From: Candidatus Poribacteria bacterium
GTDB lineage: Bacteria > Poribacteria > WGA-4E > WGA-3G
Length of the DNA: 53,152 nt
NCBI GenBank assembly: GCA_021295715.1
Contig: JAGWBV010000042.1
Span: forward strand, 1 to 53,152
Direction: 5' to 3'
The position numbers and the translations under genes are program-made. The notes beneath the pieces are model-generated. The model had not been told where the DNA came from. It saw only the letters and a program-made list of their open reading frames with translations, and searched no databases. Shown piece after piece: positions 45,039 to 53,152 of this stretch. How positions within the stretch are numbered: position 1 is the stretch's first letter; the number at the start of each line of letters is the position of its first letter.

Positions 45039-46691
45039 TCAAAAAGGTATCTCTGTCATTCTCTCTTCTATAGAGATTTTGAGGCTGAAAGCGTTGCGGC
45101 TACCTTTCGCACTGTACGGACTCCCGGTAACGCACAAGCGAAACAACTTGCCTTCGTCAAAAGGGTAGGTGATCTTCCCCGTTTCTTCGGGACCGATATA
45201 CCATTCCATGGCGAGAGCTTCGAGAGCTTCCAAATAAACCTCGCCTTCTTGACGCTCCCAAACAGAAGTAGGTACGCCTTCAGGTGCTTTTTCTGTTGGG
45301 AGGTCTTTGTCACCATCAAACAGGTAGAAAGTTCCTGCTGCCTTACCTCTACCAACTCCGATATCCAGCGTAAGCGTGCCGCCGTTTTCAAACGCAGTGG
45401 TATCAATCTCTACGACGGTGTAGTCTTGATGGGGGATCATAGGTGTCTGAAAAGTGTCCAATATCTCCACTGAGGGACACTCACGGGGCAATACGATTTT
45501 ACCCAACCCAGGGCGTTTTCCTGATAAGGCTTCCGATAAAAATAGACGGTACCCCTCCGCTTCGGAGAGTCCTCTATCCCTGCTATCTCCGCGGAGCCGA
45601 TTGGCATCTTGTCTACCCATCAGTTTCAGTTCAGGCGAGATAACCAGAGAATCTATTGGCGAGTGTATCTCCCACCCACTTATAATAGTTTGTGCCAACG
45701 GGTGTGTTGTATCAACCGCTTTGAAACCGTCCTGGATCCTCTGGGCAAGGTAGGCGCGCTTGTTTGGTGTGCGTCCGAAGGCGACATTGGACACCCATGT
45801 ATTGATAAAATGTTCGTTCAAGAATTGGATGTTTTGTTCGTCGGAGAGAGCACCTGACCTCAGGGCTTTACCACTCCCTCAGCAAACCTCGTCTGCCAAG
45901 GGGCCATCTATAGAAATAACGTGGATCGGTTTCTGCTGTGCTTGTGCCAATTCCAACGCCGCCTCCATCGAGACCCAATCGATGTGCTCCGATTTGTAAA
46001 ACTGGCAGTTTAGCGCACGCTCGGCTTCCGCCTGTGTAATAGCGATAGAATCGCTCATTTCGCTGTCCAAACGGGTTATGGTGTCTTGCAGAATGTCTTC
46101 GGCACCAGCACGCAGTTCCATTTGCGCGCAAAAACCAGTATCCGCAATCCAGTTCGAGTCATCCCAACTCCTTTCGTCTTCCCAGCTGACCTGAAAGTTC
46201 ACAGGACCTTCTGGAACGCGCATCTGAAAGAACGAGACACTCTCTTTTGAACGGTTGATAATGAGGTGTCCCGTAAACTGTGAAGGCGTGAACCAGCCAT
46301 CGCCTAACTGAAATTCTGCATGAACGCGAAACACAATATCTGCGAATTTATCGGTGTAGGCACGTAAGCATGCCCACAACCCGGGATTCCCGTAACCGCG
46401 CATGTCCAAATATGGGGTCGAGTGAAGTTGTCGGAGCAGTTCAAGAGCACCCGCTTCTTTAATCTGCCATGGATTTCCAACCGACACCCCTTCGTCTGGA
46501 AGGAACGCGCGGAAAACGGATGCCGAATACGCCTTTTCTGGCGCAGCGACGCGGAGTTTCGCCAACTCGTCCCACTCATATTCCACGTGGTAGTTGGATT
46601 GAGTGTATTCAATCGGGGCGATGAAGCCTTTGATGGAAACTTTGGCATCACCATCAATATTAAGCGTAATTTTGTCGGGGGTTAGGTTCAT
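45039..46691 (-). CDS. Probable selenoprotein with a Cys-Sec thioredoxin-like motif (UGA read as Sec)
   Basis: Two minus-strand frames (46691-45879 and 45821-45039) are in the same phase and separated by one UGA (45881-45879). Read through, they give 550 residues with Cys270 and Sec271. The context is KPIHVISIDGPLADEVC, Sec, then GSGKALRSGALSDEQNIQFL and NEHFINTWV. This strand, redox pair, helix and FINTWV strand resemble thioredoxin-fold proteins. The 19 codons between the UGA and the next ATG are open and continue the pattern, so the second frame has no start of its own and no ribosome-binding site. Residues 1-230 form an unrecognised domain (GLWACLRAYTDKFADIVFRV, FTPSQFTGHLIINR). Residues 300-550 are also unassigned. 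An oxidoreductase role is inferred. A SECIS-like hairpin follows the UGA. Confidence 0.8.
45844..45881 (-). promoter_or_regulatory. SECIS-like hairpin following the in-frame UGA
   Basis: After the UGA (45881-45879), a lower stem GGGAG pairs with CUCUC (45878-45874 with 45848-45844). The upper stem GCCCUG pairs with CAGGUGC, with a bulged U. The loop AGGU (45860-45857) starts 18 bases after the UGA. Bacterial SECIS elements have a small upper stem, a bulged U and a loop with G near its start, 16-37 bases after the UGA. Here the bulged U is on the 3-prime side instead of the 5-prime side. The fold was done by eye. Confidence 0.6.
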
Positions 46692-46725
46692 AGTTGTAGA
46701 AGGGTTGTTGGAAGAATAACAGCCA

Positions 46726-46815
46726 GCAAACAGCGGTCAGCAATCAGCAAAAAGAGGTAAATTTACCTGTAACCTCTTTACTGAAAGCCGACAGCTGAAA
46801 GCCGATAGCCAATGC
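46726..46815. repeat. R3 palindromic repeat
   Basis: CAGCGGTCAGCAATCAGCAA, AAAGAGGTAAATTTACCTGT, AACCTCTTTACTGAAAGCCG, ACAGCTGAAAGCCGATAGCC. The AGAGGT/ACCTCT arms pair around GGTAAATTTACC, itself palindromic. It separates the selenoprotein gene from the DUF1501 gene. This is the closest intergenic match to the in-gene copy at 37334. Confidence 0.85.
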
Positions 46816-46828
46816 ACTGATAACCAAT

Positions 46829-48265
46829 TTAGAATATTCCAGCAATCGGTTCGCCTTTCACCAATTCACGTGGCTGATCCAAATGGTTGTACACGATGGT
46901 GTGTGGAGCGATACCGAGTGTATGGTAGACCGTGGCAAGGATATCTCGCGGATGCACTGGGTTCTCAAGCGGTGTTGAACCTGTTGCATCGGACTTCCCG
47001 TAGACCTGTCCACCTTTAACGCCAGCACCTGCAATCAGACCTGTGTAACAATAGGGCCAGTGATCGCGTCCATCAGGCGCGTTGCTGTTACCGGAGGTGC
47101 TAATACCCATCCGCGGCGAGCGTCCGAATTCACCGATCGCCAAGACGAGCGTGTCTTCCAACATACCGCGCTGATCCAAGTCTTCCAACAGTGAGGAGAC
47201 GGCACTGTCTAACTTCGGACAGTGAAGGTTTTTCAACGGACCAAAGTTCGTTGCGTGCGTATCCCATGCTGTGGTGTTCGGATCACCGTTAGCAACAGAG
47301 GGCCAGTTCACCTGCACGAAACGGGTGCCTGCTTCCACCAAACGGCGGGCGAGGAGTGCACTCTGTCCGAACGTGTGTCTACCGTACTTATCTCGCATCT
47401 CATCCGGTTCTTGGGACAAATCAAAGGCATTGCGTGCCCGCTGCGACAAGATCAGATTATACGCCTTCTCATAATACTCGTTCAAGGCGTAGGAGTCGGC
47501 AACCTTATCAATTTCCGGCATCCCTTTGTTAATCGTCTCAAGGAGATTTTTACGTCGTTTCAAACGCACCGGTGGCACCTCTGGGCGTAAACTCAGATCA
47601 TCGAGGTTAATCTCCTCATTTGGATCTTGGAAGAGAAAATACGGATCGTACGCTCTACCAAGGAAACCAGCGTTTCCACCTTTACCGATGATATTACTCT
47701 CCTGCATCGGACGCGGGAGTTGCACTGCAGCGAGCATCGGTTCATCGGGTGGACGATAGTTTGCGATATGCGATGCAGCATTCGGATGATCTGCTGGTGA
47801 CGGCGGATCGAGCTGTCCCGAAGGCGCAACCTTGTCCGGCGTTTCACCGGTTACCATTTGGTACATCGCAGCGGTGTGGTTGAAAAGTCCCGCCGGTGTA
47901 TAACTGACGGAGCGGATAAGGCAGGCTTTATCCATCTGTTGTGCCAAACGCGGCATCGTCTCAGATAACTGAATTCCCGGCACGTTGGTCGGAATCGGAC
48001 TAAATTCACCACGGATGTTCGAGGGGGCTTCCGGTTTCGGATCCCAAATGTCAAGGTGGCTTGGACCGCCCTGTAAGAAAAGAAGAATGACCGAGTTGGC
48101 TTTTCCCCATCCGTTGAGTGGCTTGGCGGGGTCAACTGTTGTATTCGCGTTGGCTTGGAGTGACAATACCTGTGGCAAACTAATGCCGAGCATCGCCGCA
48201 CCACCGACACGTAGAAATTCACGACGTGAGATTGTGGTAACGATAACATCTATTGTTTCCTCCAT
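46829..48265 (-). CDS. DUF1501 family secreted protein (Tat-type signal)
   Basis: A 478-residue member of DUF1501, an alkaline-phosphatase-superfamily-like family abundant in Planctomycetes. The N-terminal SRREFLRVGGAAMLGISLPQ is a Tat signal-like sequence. VILLFLQGGPSHLDIWDPKP is the family signature. FGEFGRSP-like AIGEFGRSPRMG and DHWPYCYTGLIAGAGVKGG complete the metal site pattern. The ATG at 48265 is chosen because the 13 codons upstream are R3 repeat sequence. In Planctomycetes these genes are paired with DUF1549/DUF1553 genes, as here. Function is unknown, perhaps sulfate ester or phosphoester hydrolysis outside the cytoplasm. Confidence 0.88.
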   Translation of the reverse strand: MEETIDVIVTTISRREFLRVGGAAMLGISLPQVLSLQANANTTVDPAKPLNGWGKANSVILLFLQGGPSHLDIWDPKPEAPSNIRGEFSPIPTNVPGIQLSETMPRLAQQMDKACLIRSVSYTPAGLFNHTAAMYQMVTGETPDKVAPSGQLDPPSPADHPNAASHIANYRPPDEPMLAAVQLPRPMQESNIIGKGGNAGFLGRAYDPYFLFQDPNEEINLDDLSLRPEVPPVRLKRRKNLLETINKGMPEIDKVADSYALNEYYEKAYNLILSQRARNAFDLSQEPDEMRDKYGRHTFGQSALLARRLVEAGTRFVQVNWPSVANGDPNTTAWDTHATNFGPLKNLHCPKLDSAVSSLLEDLDQRGMLEDTLVLAIGEFGRSPRMGISTSGNSNAPDGRDHWPYCYTGLIAGAGVKGGQVYGKSDATGSTPLENPVHPRDILATVYHTLGIAPHTIVYNHLDQPRELVKGEPIAGIF

Positions 48266-48269
48266 TGGA

Positions 48270-48354
48270 ATGGCTGTCAGCCATCGGCAGTTAGCAGTCA
48301 GCAAGTCTCTGGTTTTTAGACAGCTAATAGCCGATGCCGAAGGCTGATGGCTAT
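48270..48354. repeat. R3-family repeat between DUF1501 and DUF1549 genes
   Basis: GGCTGTCAGCCATCGGCAGT, TAGCAGTCAGCAAGTCTCTG and AGACAGCTAATAGCCGATGC with GAAGGCTGATGGC form an imperfect palindrome filling the whole gap. Confidence 0.7.
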
Positions 48355-50829
48355 TTAACGATTGAATAAGAAGGCAGGACTGTTAATGAGTGCCCACAAC
48401 AAGTCTTGCGCACCTTCTTCCTTAGATTCGGCGTTCCCAAGGTGTTCAATCGCTATTGCATATTCGTTTTTCTCTGGTAACCGAGAAAGCGTTGCGAGAT
48501 AGAGTTCCTCGACGAGAACTCGGTCATCATGATTCGTTTTGATGAGTTGTGCAATACGTCCTTCTGGATCAATGAGGGACTCTGCAACCGTCGGTCCATT
48601 AATAAGGTTCATTGCGTGTGCGAGGCTGACCTCGGTGGTCCGTTCACATTCACACGAAGTTTCGCGCTCAGGTCTGCCAAACAACTTCAAGAATCCGTCA
48701 TCTTTGACTTTGCTGTCTGGCAACTGCACCGCACGGAATTTTTTCGGCATCTCTTCAAACCGGGGTCGGCTGCCTGTCGCGATGCCGATGGCATCTAATA
48801 ACTGTTCTGCCGTCAAGCGTCTCGCAGCTGCGTGTGAAAAGTTAATCGTATCAGCCTTGTTCCACTTATTCGTTGTGATGCTCTGCTGGTAGGTTCGGGA
48901 ACGTGTGATTGTCTTCATGATATGTTTCATGTCAAATCCACTGTCCACGAAGTCCTTTGTCAAAGCATCGAGCAATTCTGGGTTCGTCGGTGGATTACTT
49001 GTGCGAATATCGTCTACAGGTTCGATAATTCCACGTCCCATGAAGTAACTCCAAATGCGGTTCACACCTGCCCGGGCAAACATTGGATTCTCTTCGGAGG
49101 TGAGCCACGCTGCGAGCATTTCGCGTTTATCGCCGGTTTCCGCTGCAACTTCTCCGAACGGGACTGACGGTTCAACCACCGCTAACGTTCGCGGATGTTT
49201 CACAGGTTCAGGGGTATAATTAGCATAGACGACCTCATCGCCGGGGAGTTGTCCTGGTTTGACCTTGACATCCGCGAAGAACGCACCGAATTCGTAGTAC
49301 TGGTTCTGTGTCCATTTTTCAAACGGATGGTCGTGACATTTGTTGCAGGAAAACCGGACACCTAAGAAAAGTTGCGTCGTATTTTCCACCGCAGCCGTGT
49401 ATTCACGCGAGACGCGGAAATAGTTCGCTGCCGGATTCGTGTAGGTGCTACCGGTTGCCGTAATCAGATCTCGTACAAACTCGTCATACGGACGGTTCTC
49501 GGCTATGGCTTGATGGATCCACTCTTGGAAGAGCCAGATCCCACGCTCACCGAGAAATTTACGGTTAGACTGCAACAGATCGCCCCATTTATGCGTCCAG
49601 TGATCAATAAACTCCGTTGTTTCGGCGAGAGTATCAATGAGTTTTTCCCGTTTGGCTTTAGAGGGTGTGGTATCGGTTAAGAAGCTCCGCACCTGTGCTG
49701 GAGTCGGTGGGAGACCTGTCAGGTCGAAATAGACGCGCCGTACAAACTCTTCATCTGTGCAGAGTTCAGAAGGTAGGATTTTCATCCGCTTCAGTTTGTT
49801 GTGAACATACGTATCAATATAGTTGTATTCGGGCGTTTTAACCCATTTGTAACCGCTCCTGTCCCCCATAACGATGATGCCGTTCGTGCTATAGGCACCT
49901 TCGTATCGGGTGAGGATGGCCGTTTCGCCACGGCGTTCTGCGGTTACCACGCCGTTGTCTGTGACCTTTGCCACCTCATTGAGACTACTTGTGAACTTCG
50001 CTTCACGGGTGACATCCCGCGTTGTGCCGTCGGGATAGTGGGCGATCACTATAAGCTGCTGCTTCATACCCGGCATCGTGAGTTCAGCCGCATCTGGTAT
50101 GACCTCCAATCTTTCGACACGTTTTGTGGTGTGAACGTCAGGAGTAGCCCCTTCCGCTATCCATTGACGGATAATTTCATAATCTCGATCCCCTGGAACA
50201 ATTACCTGTCCGCCTTTATGCGGCACCTCCGATGTCGGTTTGAGCAACATCAGACTCTGTTCGGGAAATGCTCGGTTAAACCGCCGTCCGGATATGTCCT
50301 CGATTAAGAGTTCATAGTCGAAATCGGGGTCGTAGCCGCGGAGTGAGAGTTTGAACCCATTTTTGCCCTTTGCTGCACCGTGACATGTGCCGTTATTGCA
50401 TCCAGCATGGCTCAGAAGAGGCATGACATCTCGCACGAAACTGACGGGTGGTGCTTCCATGCTTTTAACGTTCACGGGCAATGCGGTGCTGGCACCTTTG
50501 ACAGTCACCGTAATTTTTGTTGTGCCAACCATCATGGGGAAGATATAACCGTCTTCATATACCTTCACCGCTGCGGTGGCGGGCGTTAGTGTAGCATAAG
50601 GTGTTACATCTACCCATGTGCCACTTTTCGTCTTTCCTGACACAAGCACCCGTCTACCGTCGCGAGCATGCTCCAATGTCAGTGACTCAGGATGAACTTT
50701 CAACGCTTGCACCGTCGGAACTTCGGCACTCACAGGCTGCTCCATCTCGCTCGCTGCTGTCAGTTGGAACGCGAGACAGATAGAGAATGCAACAAGGAAT
50801 GTTGTTACAATGTTAGACCTGGGTTTCAT
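48355..50829 (-). CDS. DUF1549/DUF1553 protein with cytochrome-c-like domain (PSCyt/PSD type)
   Basis: An 824-residue exported protein. Signal peptide KPRSNIVTTFLVAFSICLAF with cleavage near AASE. A BIG2-like Ig domain covers about residues 40-120. A Planctomycete cytochrome-c-like domain carries CNNGTCHGAAKGKNGFKLSL (CxxxxCH, near residue 145) and a further BIG2-like repeat follows. DUF1549 begins near 325 (DLTGLPPTPAQVRSFLTD) and includes FSCNKCHDHPFEKW, a CxxCH heme motif. DUF1553 covers the C-terminal third (NRIWSYFMGRGIIEPVDDIR, then RTYQQSITTNKWN). It works with the downstream DUF1501 protein, probably in an extracytoplasmic process. The ATG at 50829 is preferred to the TTG before it. 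Confidence 0.9.
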   Translation of the reverse strand: MKPRSNIVTTFLVAFSICLAFQLTAASEMEQPVSAEVPTVQALKVHPESLTLEHARDGRRVLVSGKTKSGTWVDVTPYATLTPATAAVKVYEDGYIFPMMVGTTKITVTVKGASTALPVNVKSMEAPPVSFVRDVMPLLSHAGCNNGTCHGAAKGKNGFKLSLRGYDPDFDYELLIEDISGRRFNRAFPEQSLMLLKPTSEVPHKGGQVIVPGDRDYEIIRQWIAEGATPDVHTTKRVERLEVIPDAAELTMPGMKQQLIVIAHYPDGTTRDVTREAKFTSSLNEVAKVTDNGVVTAERRGETAILTRYEGAYSTNGIIVMGDRSGYKWVKTPEYNYIDTYVHNKLKRMKILPSELCTDEEFVRRVYFDLTGLPPTPAQVRSFLTDTTPSKAKREKLIDTLAETTEFIDHWTHKWGDLLQSNRKFLGERGIWLFQEWIHQAIAENRPYDEFVRDLITATGSTYTNPAANYFRVSREYTAAVENTTQLFLGVRFSCNKCHDHPFEKWTQNQYYEFGAFFADVKVKPGQLPGDEVVYANYTPEPVKHPRTLAVVEPSVPFGEVAAETGDKREMLAAWLTSEENPMFARAGVNRIWSYFMGRGIIEPVDDIRTSNPPTNPELLDALTKDFVDSGFDMKHIMKTITRSRTYQQSITTNKWNKADTINFSHAAARRLTAEQLLDAIGIATGSRPRFEEMPKKFRAVQLPDSKVKDDGFLKLFGRPERETSCECERTTEVSLAHAMNLINGPTVAESLIDPEGRIAQLIKTNHDDRVLVEELYLATLSRLPEKNEYAIAIEHLGNAESKEEGAQDLLWALINSPAFLFNR

Positions 50830-50886
50830 CAAAAAACTCGGCGTGGGACCCCCGACTATGATCGGCGGAGGAAACGCCGTCCTCCT

Positions 50887-50972
50887 TTTTTAATTTTACC
50901 TTGCGGTTCGGTCGGATGAGTTGGATACATCGCGTTACTCGACGTATATCCGCCTGCGCTGTTGTTGCAGGC
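50887..50972 (-). repeat. R2 composite repeat upstream of the DUF1549 gene
   Basis: On the minus strand: GCCTGCAACAACAGCGCAGG, CGGATATACGTCGAGTAACG, then ACCGAACCGCAAGGTAAAAT with TAAAAAA. A G/C-rich hairpin-prone stretch with GGAGGACGG and CCTCC separates it from the start. It is the long R2 form, nearly identical to 18701-18790. The gap 50830-51040 holds nothing else. Confidence 0.85.
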
Positions 50973-51040
50973 TATAATTTTGGTTTAACTTTTCTAAAAT
51001 TTTCCTCAAATCGTCATCTGTCTTCTTCTATGTTAATCAT

Positions 51041-51961
51041 TTAGGTAAGATCCCAGATGAGTACAGTGTGATCGTCGCTTCCGCTGGCGAGAACACTGCC
51101 ATCCGGGGAATATGCCACGTTCCTGACACTGCCTGTATGTCCTGTGAGCGTTGCTTTCAGTTCCGCCGCCTCAACATCCCATAAACGAATGGTGTTGTCA
51201 TTTCCACCGCTTGCAACGATTTTACCATCAGCGGCGTAAGCGACACCCCAGACATAACCTGCATGCCCTGTAAAGGTTGCTATCAATTCCCTTGAGTCTG
51301 TATTCCATAACCGAACCGTGCCATCAATACTTCCGCTCACAAGCATTCCCCCATCAGAGGAATAGGCGATCGAATCGACAATATGTGTATGTCCTTCGAG
51401 TGTCGCTTTGTGCCTTCCGGTAGTAGCATCCCACAATTCCACTGTGTCGTCTCCGGTTCCAGCGGCGAGGGTGCTTCCATCTGGGGAATATTTAACACAT
51501 CTGATGGAGTCTGCGCGCCCGGTAAGTGTATTTTTAGTCTCTCCTGTGCTGGCATCCCATAACCGCACTGTTCCATCAGGACTTCCACTTGCGACGGTTG
51601 CGCCATCCGCGGAATATGCAACACTCCTAACAGCATCCGTATGTCCGACGAGCGTCGCTATCGGAGATCCGCTGATCGCATCCCACAAAACCACCGTGTT
51701 ATCTATACTTCCGCTGGCAATCGCGCTCCCATCAGGAGAATACGCGACACATCTGACGTATTCTTTGTGCTCAACGAGGAGGTTGAGTCCAAGACCGCTG
51801 TCCACATCATAGATCCAAACACCGATGTCACAGGCGACTGCAAGTTGCGTCCCATCTGGTGAAAATGCTATATCTCCGGTTAAATTTCCTTGATCGAGGC
51901 GTACTTTGACTCCTTCAGGTAGGTTCGATTGTGTGTCTGTCTGAGCGTTTAAATTTTCCAA
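51041..51961 (-). CDS. WD40-repeat protein (seven-bladed propeller)
   Basis: A 306-residue protein made of seven WD40 units of about 42 residues. The repeated pattern is GHTxxVxxVAYSPDGxxxAS with a terminal xLWD, such as GSIDNTVVLWD, GSPDGTVRLWD and GGNDNTIRLWD. The first blade is divergent (ACDIGVWIYD) and probably closes with the last (SDDHTVLIWD). No signal peptide is visible. It likely acts as a cytosolic protein-binding scaffold. Partners are unknown. The high similarity between blades suggests recent internal duplication. Confidence 0.9.
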   Translation of the reverse strand: MENLNAQTDTQSNLPEGVKVRLDQGNLTGDIAFSPDGTQLAVACDIGVWIYDVDSGLGLNLLVEHKEYVRCVAYSPDGSAIASGSIDNTVVLWDAISGSPIATLVGHTDAVRSVAYSADGATVASGSPDGTVRLWDASTGETKNTLTGRADSIRCVKYSPDGSTLAAGTGDDTVELWDATTGRHKATLEGHTHIVDSIAYSSDGGMLVSGSIDGTVRLWNTDSRELIATFTGHAGYVWGVAYAADGKIVASGGNDNTIRLWDVEAAELKATLTGHTGSVRNVAYSPDGSVLASGSDDHTVLIWDLT

Positions 51962-52074
51962 TGATACGTATCCTTTTTAGGCAATCAAACTAAAACTTGT
52001 TATTATTGCTGTTATTGTAGTAGATTTACAAATACTGATACAATATGAATCACAGTCAACCATCAGTTACAAGA

Positions 52075-52165
52075 GGTGTTAGGCGTATCAGAAGTCGGGA
52101 ATCGGGGTTCCATTCTACTGATGGCTGAAAAGATTTTTTGTGAAAAATTCGACCTGATCGCTAAT
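52075..52165. repeat. R3-family repeat near the end of the window
   Basis: GGGAATCGGGGTTCC, then TCTACTGATGGCTGAAAAGA, a small hairpin GATTTTTTGTGAAAAATTC and GACCTGATCGCTAATGG, ending at the stop of the upstream secreted-protein gene. The 199-base gap 51962-52160 holds only this and an A/T-rich stretch. Confidence 0.7.
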
Positions 52166-53015
52166 GGTTATTCTTCAGTCGTCCCCACACGATTGGCAGC
52201 TTACCGCCAGCAGATACCTCTGCATATTCTGATTCACTTGCTAACCAATTGATGACATTTTCTGTAAGTTTCTGTATCTGATCAATATCCTTGTTGTTCT
52301 TGTGATAATTCGGGAGTCGCCAGTTCATGTTGAACACCTTACCGTCTCCAGCTTCCCAATAACCGAACGCTGCAATCCTATCCGTGTAATTGGTGCCCCC
52401 CTCCCAAGCATGCGCAAGCGTCGTAAAATTCTTCCAAATCTTGTCGAAATAGTCACCACTTACTGGATACCCAGTTGAATTGACCTGAATCCAATCCTCA
52501 ACTTGCGGTGTTTTTCCATCGACATTCTTAAGTCCGTCTACCAACCCGAGTGCCAGTGTCTCTTTCAAGACGATAATACCGACATTACTTCCATCGTTTT
52601 CAACGGGCCCAAATGCACGGGGTTGCGCGTCTTCTAATCCCAACGGCGTAGCATACCGGATAGCTGCGCCTGTCAAGAGCACCGCGCCGCCGCTTTCAGC
52701 GTAGTCTAAGAACGCATCAAGTTCTGCGCCAGATAATCCCCCCGGATCGGCATCGCCATCATGCCACCAGATAACCCCAAACTGCTTGAATGTCTCACTT
52801 TTCAAATCAGCCTTCGCGAGTTGCTCTGTTTTAAAGGTCTTTTCAGCAAACGCCAATGCGGGCGAAGTAAAGTTACCCTTGTCACCGAGGTAGATGAACC
52901 CGACTTCCACCGCCGCGCCACTAACACTTATACCACAAACGAGAAAAAATGCCAAACAAAATACGATGTGGCTTACAAGTTTCGCCAAATCTTGCCATTT
53001 AAAAGTCCGTTCCAT
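52161..53015 (-). CDS. Secreted glutamine-amidotransferase-like-fold protein of unknown function
   Basis: A 284-residue exported protein. The ATG at 53015 follows AAGGAG by 4 bases. The open frame before it (22 codons) lacks a start signal. The signal peptide is SHIVFCLAFFLVCGISVSGA. The body has the alternating strands of a class I amidotransferase-like or ThuA/DUF4159-like fold: VGFIYLGDKGN, FGVIWWHDGDADPGG, LDAFLDYAESGGAVLLTGAA and RIAAFGYWEAGDGKVFNMNW. The catalytic Cys of true amidotransferases is absent. A carbohydrate- or ligand-binding role is possible. The last residues are near the R3 repeat. Confidence 0.65.
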   Translation of the reverse strand: MERTFKWQDLAKLVSHIVFCLAFFLVCGISVSGAAVEVGFIYLGDKGNFTSPALAFAEKTFKTEQLAKADLKSETFKQFGVIWWHDGDADPGGLSGAELDAFLDYAESGGAVLLTGAAIRYATPLGLEDAQPRAFGPVENDGSNVGIIVLKETLALGLVDGLKNVDGKTPQVEDWIQVNSTGYPVSGDYFDKIWKNFTTLAHAWEGGTNYTDRIAAFGYWEAGDGKVFNMNWRLPNYHKNNKDIDQIQKLTENVINWLASESEYAEVSAGGKLPIVWGRLKNNH

Positions 53016-53081
53016 GATGCTCCTTATATGTTTACACGAAGTGGCGCGCGGATGATTATCCCTACTGATAACATTCTTCAA

Positions 53082-53152
53082 GGGAATTGTCGGTTTTGGA
53101 ATCCCAATCCTTTAGGTTTGGGAGGAAAAACCGCCCTCTTGGAAAGGACCAA
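53082..53152. other. Repeat-like intergenic end of the window
   Basis: The final 71 bases carry CCCAATCCTTTAGGTTTGGG (stem CCCAA/TTGGG) and G/A-rich flanks. I see no gene. It may be the start of another palindromic repeat that continues outside the window. Confidence 0.35.

Overview
The window looks like chromosomal DNA of a free-living or sponge-associated marine bacterium, most like Candidatus Poribacteria or a relative near the Planctomycetes. This is an inference from gene content: two phytanoyl-CoA dioxygenase family genes, a sulfatase, a Planctomycete-type set of secreted proteins (DUF1501, DUF1549/DUF1553 with c-type heme motifs, PPC-domain, WD40), a COG3618 amidohydrolase and a VOC protein. 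It also rests on a very high density of short intergenic palindromic repeats. I saw no rRNA, tRNA, CRISPR array or transposase gene.

Layout. 1-4414: three close-packed ABC-2 permeases, of which the first and third are paralogues. 4625-5476: a UPF0175 / PIN-like toxin-antitoxin pair. 5501-13207: mostly minus-strand housekeeping genes (class IV aminotransferase, hisF, murJ, thiD, a ThiE/TenI protein, rsmB, rpsT with a TTG start) plus a plus-strand DUF2203 gene. 13484-17467: two secreted or outer-membrane proteins. 17745-24770: amidohydrolase, M48-like membrane zinc peptidase, VOC protein, dioxygenase, SCP2-like protein, alkyl-DNA methyltransferase, a trans-sulfuration enzyme and an anchored TPR protein. 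25001-29603: a complete general amino-acid ABC transporter operon (aapJQMP type) with a clear sigma-70 promoter and a 300-nt leader. 29644-36372: DUF2283, SDR, second dioxygenase, a broken AAA ATPase coupled to DUF4276, a sulfatase and an archaeal-type pantoate kinase. 36530-40825: a large membrane protein, a PfkB sugar kinase and an ABC ATPase. 41034-53015: minus-strand tgt followed by the secreted Planctomycete-type gene set.

The most notable result is a probable selenoprotein at 45039-46691. Two apparently separate minus-strand reading frames are one frame interrupted by a single in-frame UGA. The UGA directly follows a Cys in a thioredoxin-like context and is followed at the right distance by a hairpin resembling a bacterial SECIS element. 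An ordinary gene caller splits it in two.

The second theme is repeats. At least five families of short palindromic or composite elements are dispersed through the window. Some end immediately before start codons and seem to supply the ribosome-binding region. One pair lies inverted around the PfkB gene. Three elements lie in frame inside coding sequences (37334-37420, 40643-40666, 43633-43652), as Rickettsia palindromic elements do. Many start codons are therefore preceded by repeat sequence rather than gene-specific leaders, and several long 5-prime reading-frame extensions are artefacts of repeats. I corrected those starts.
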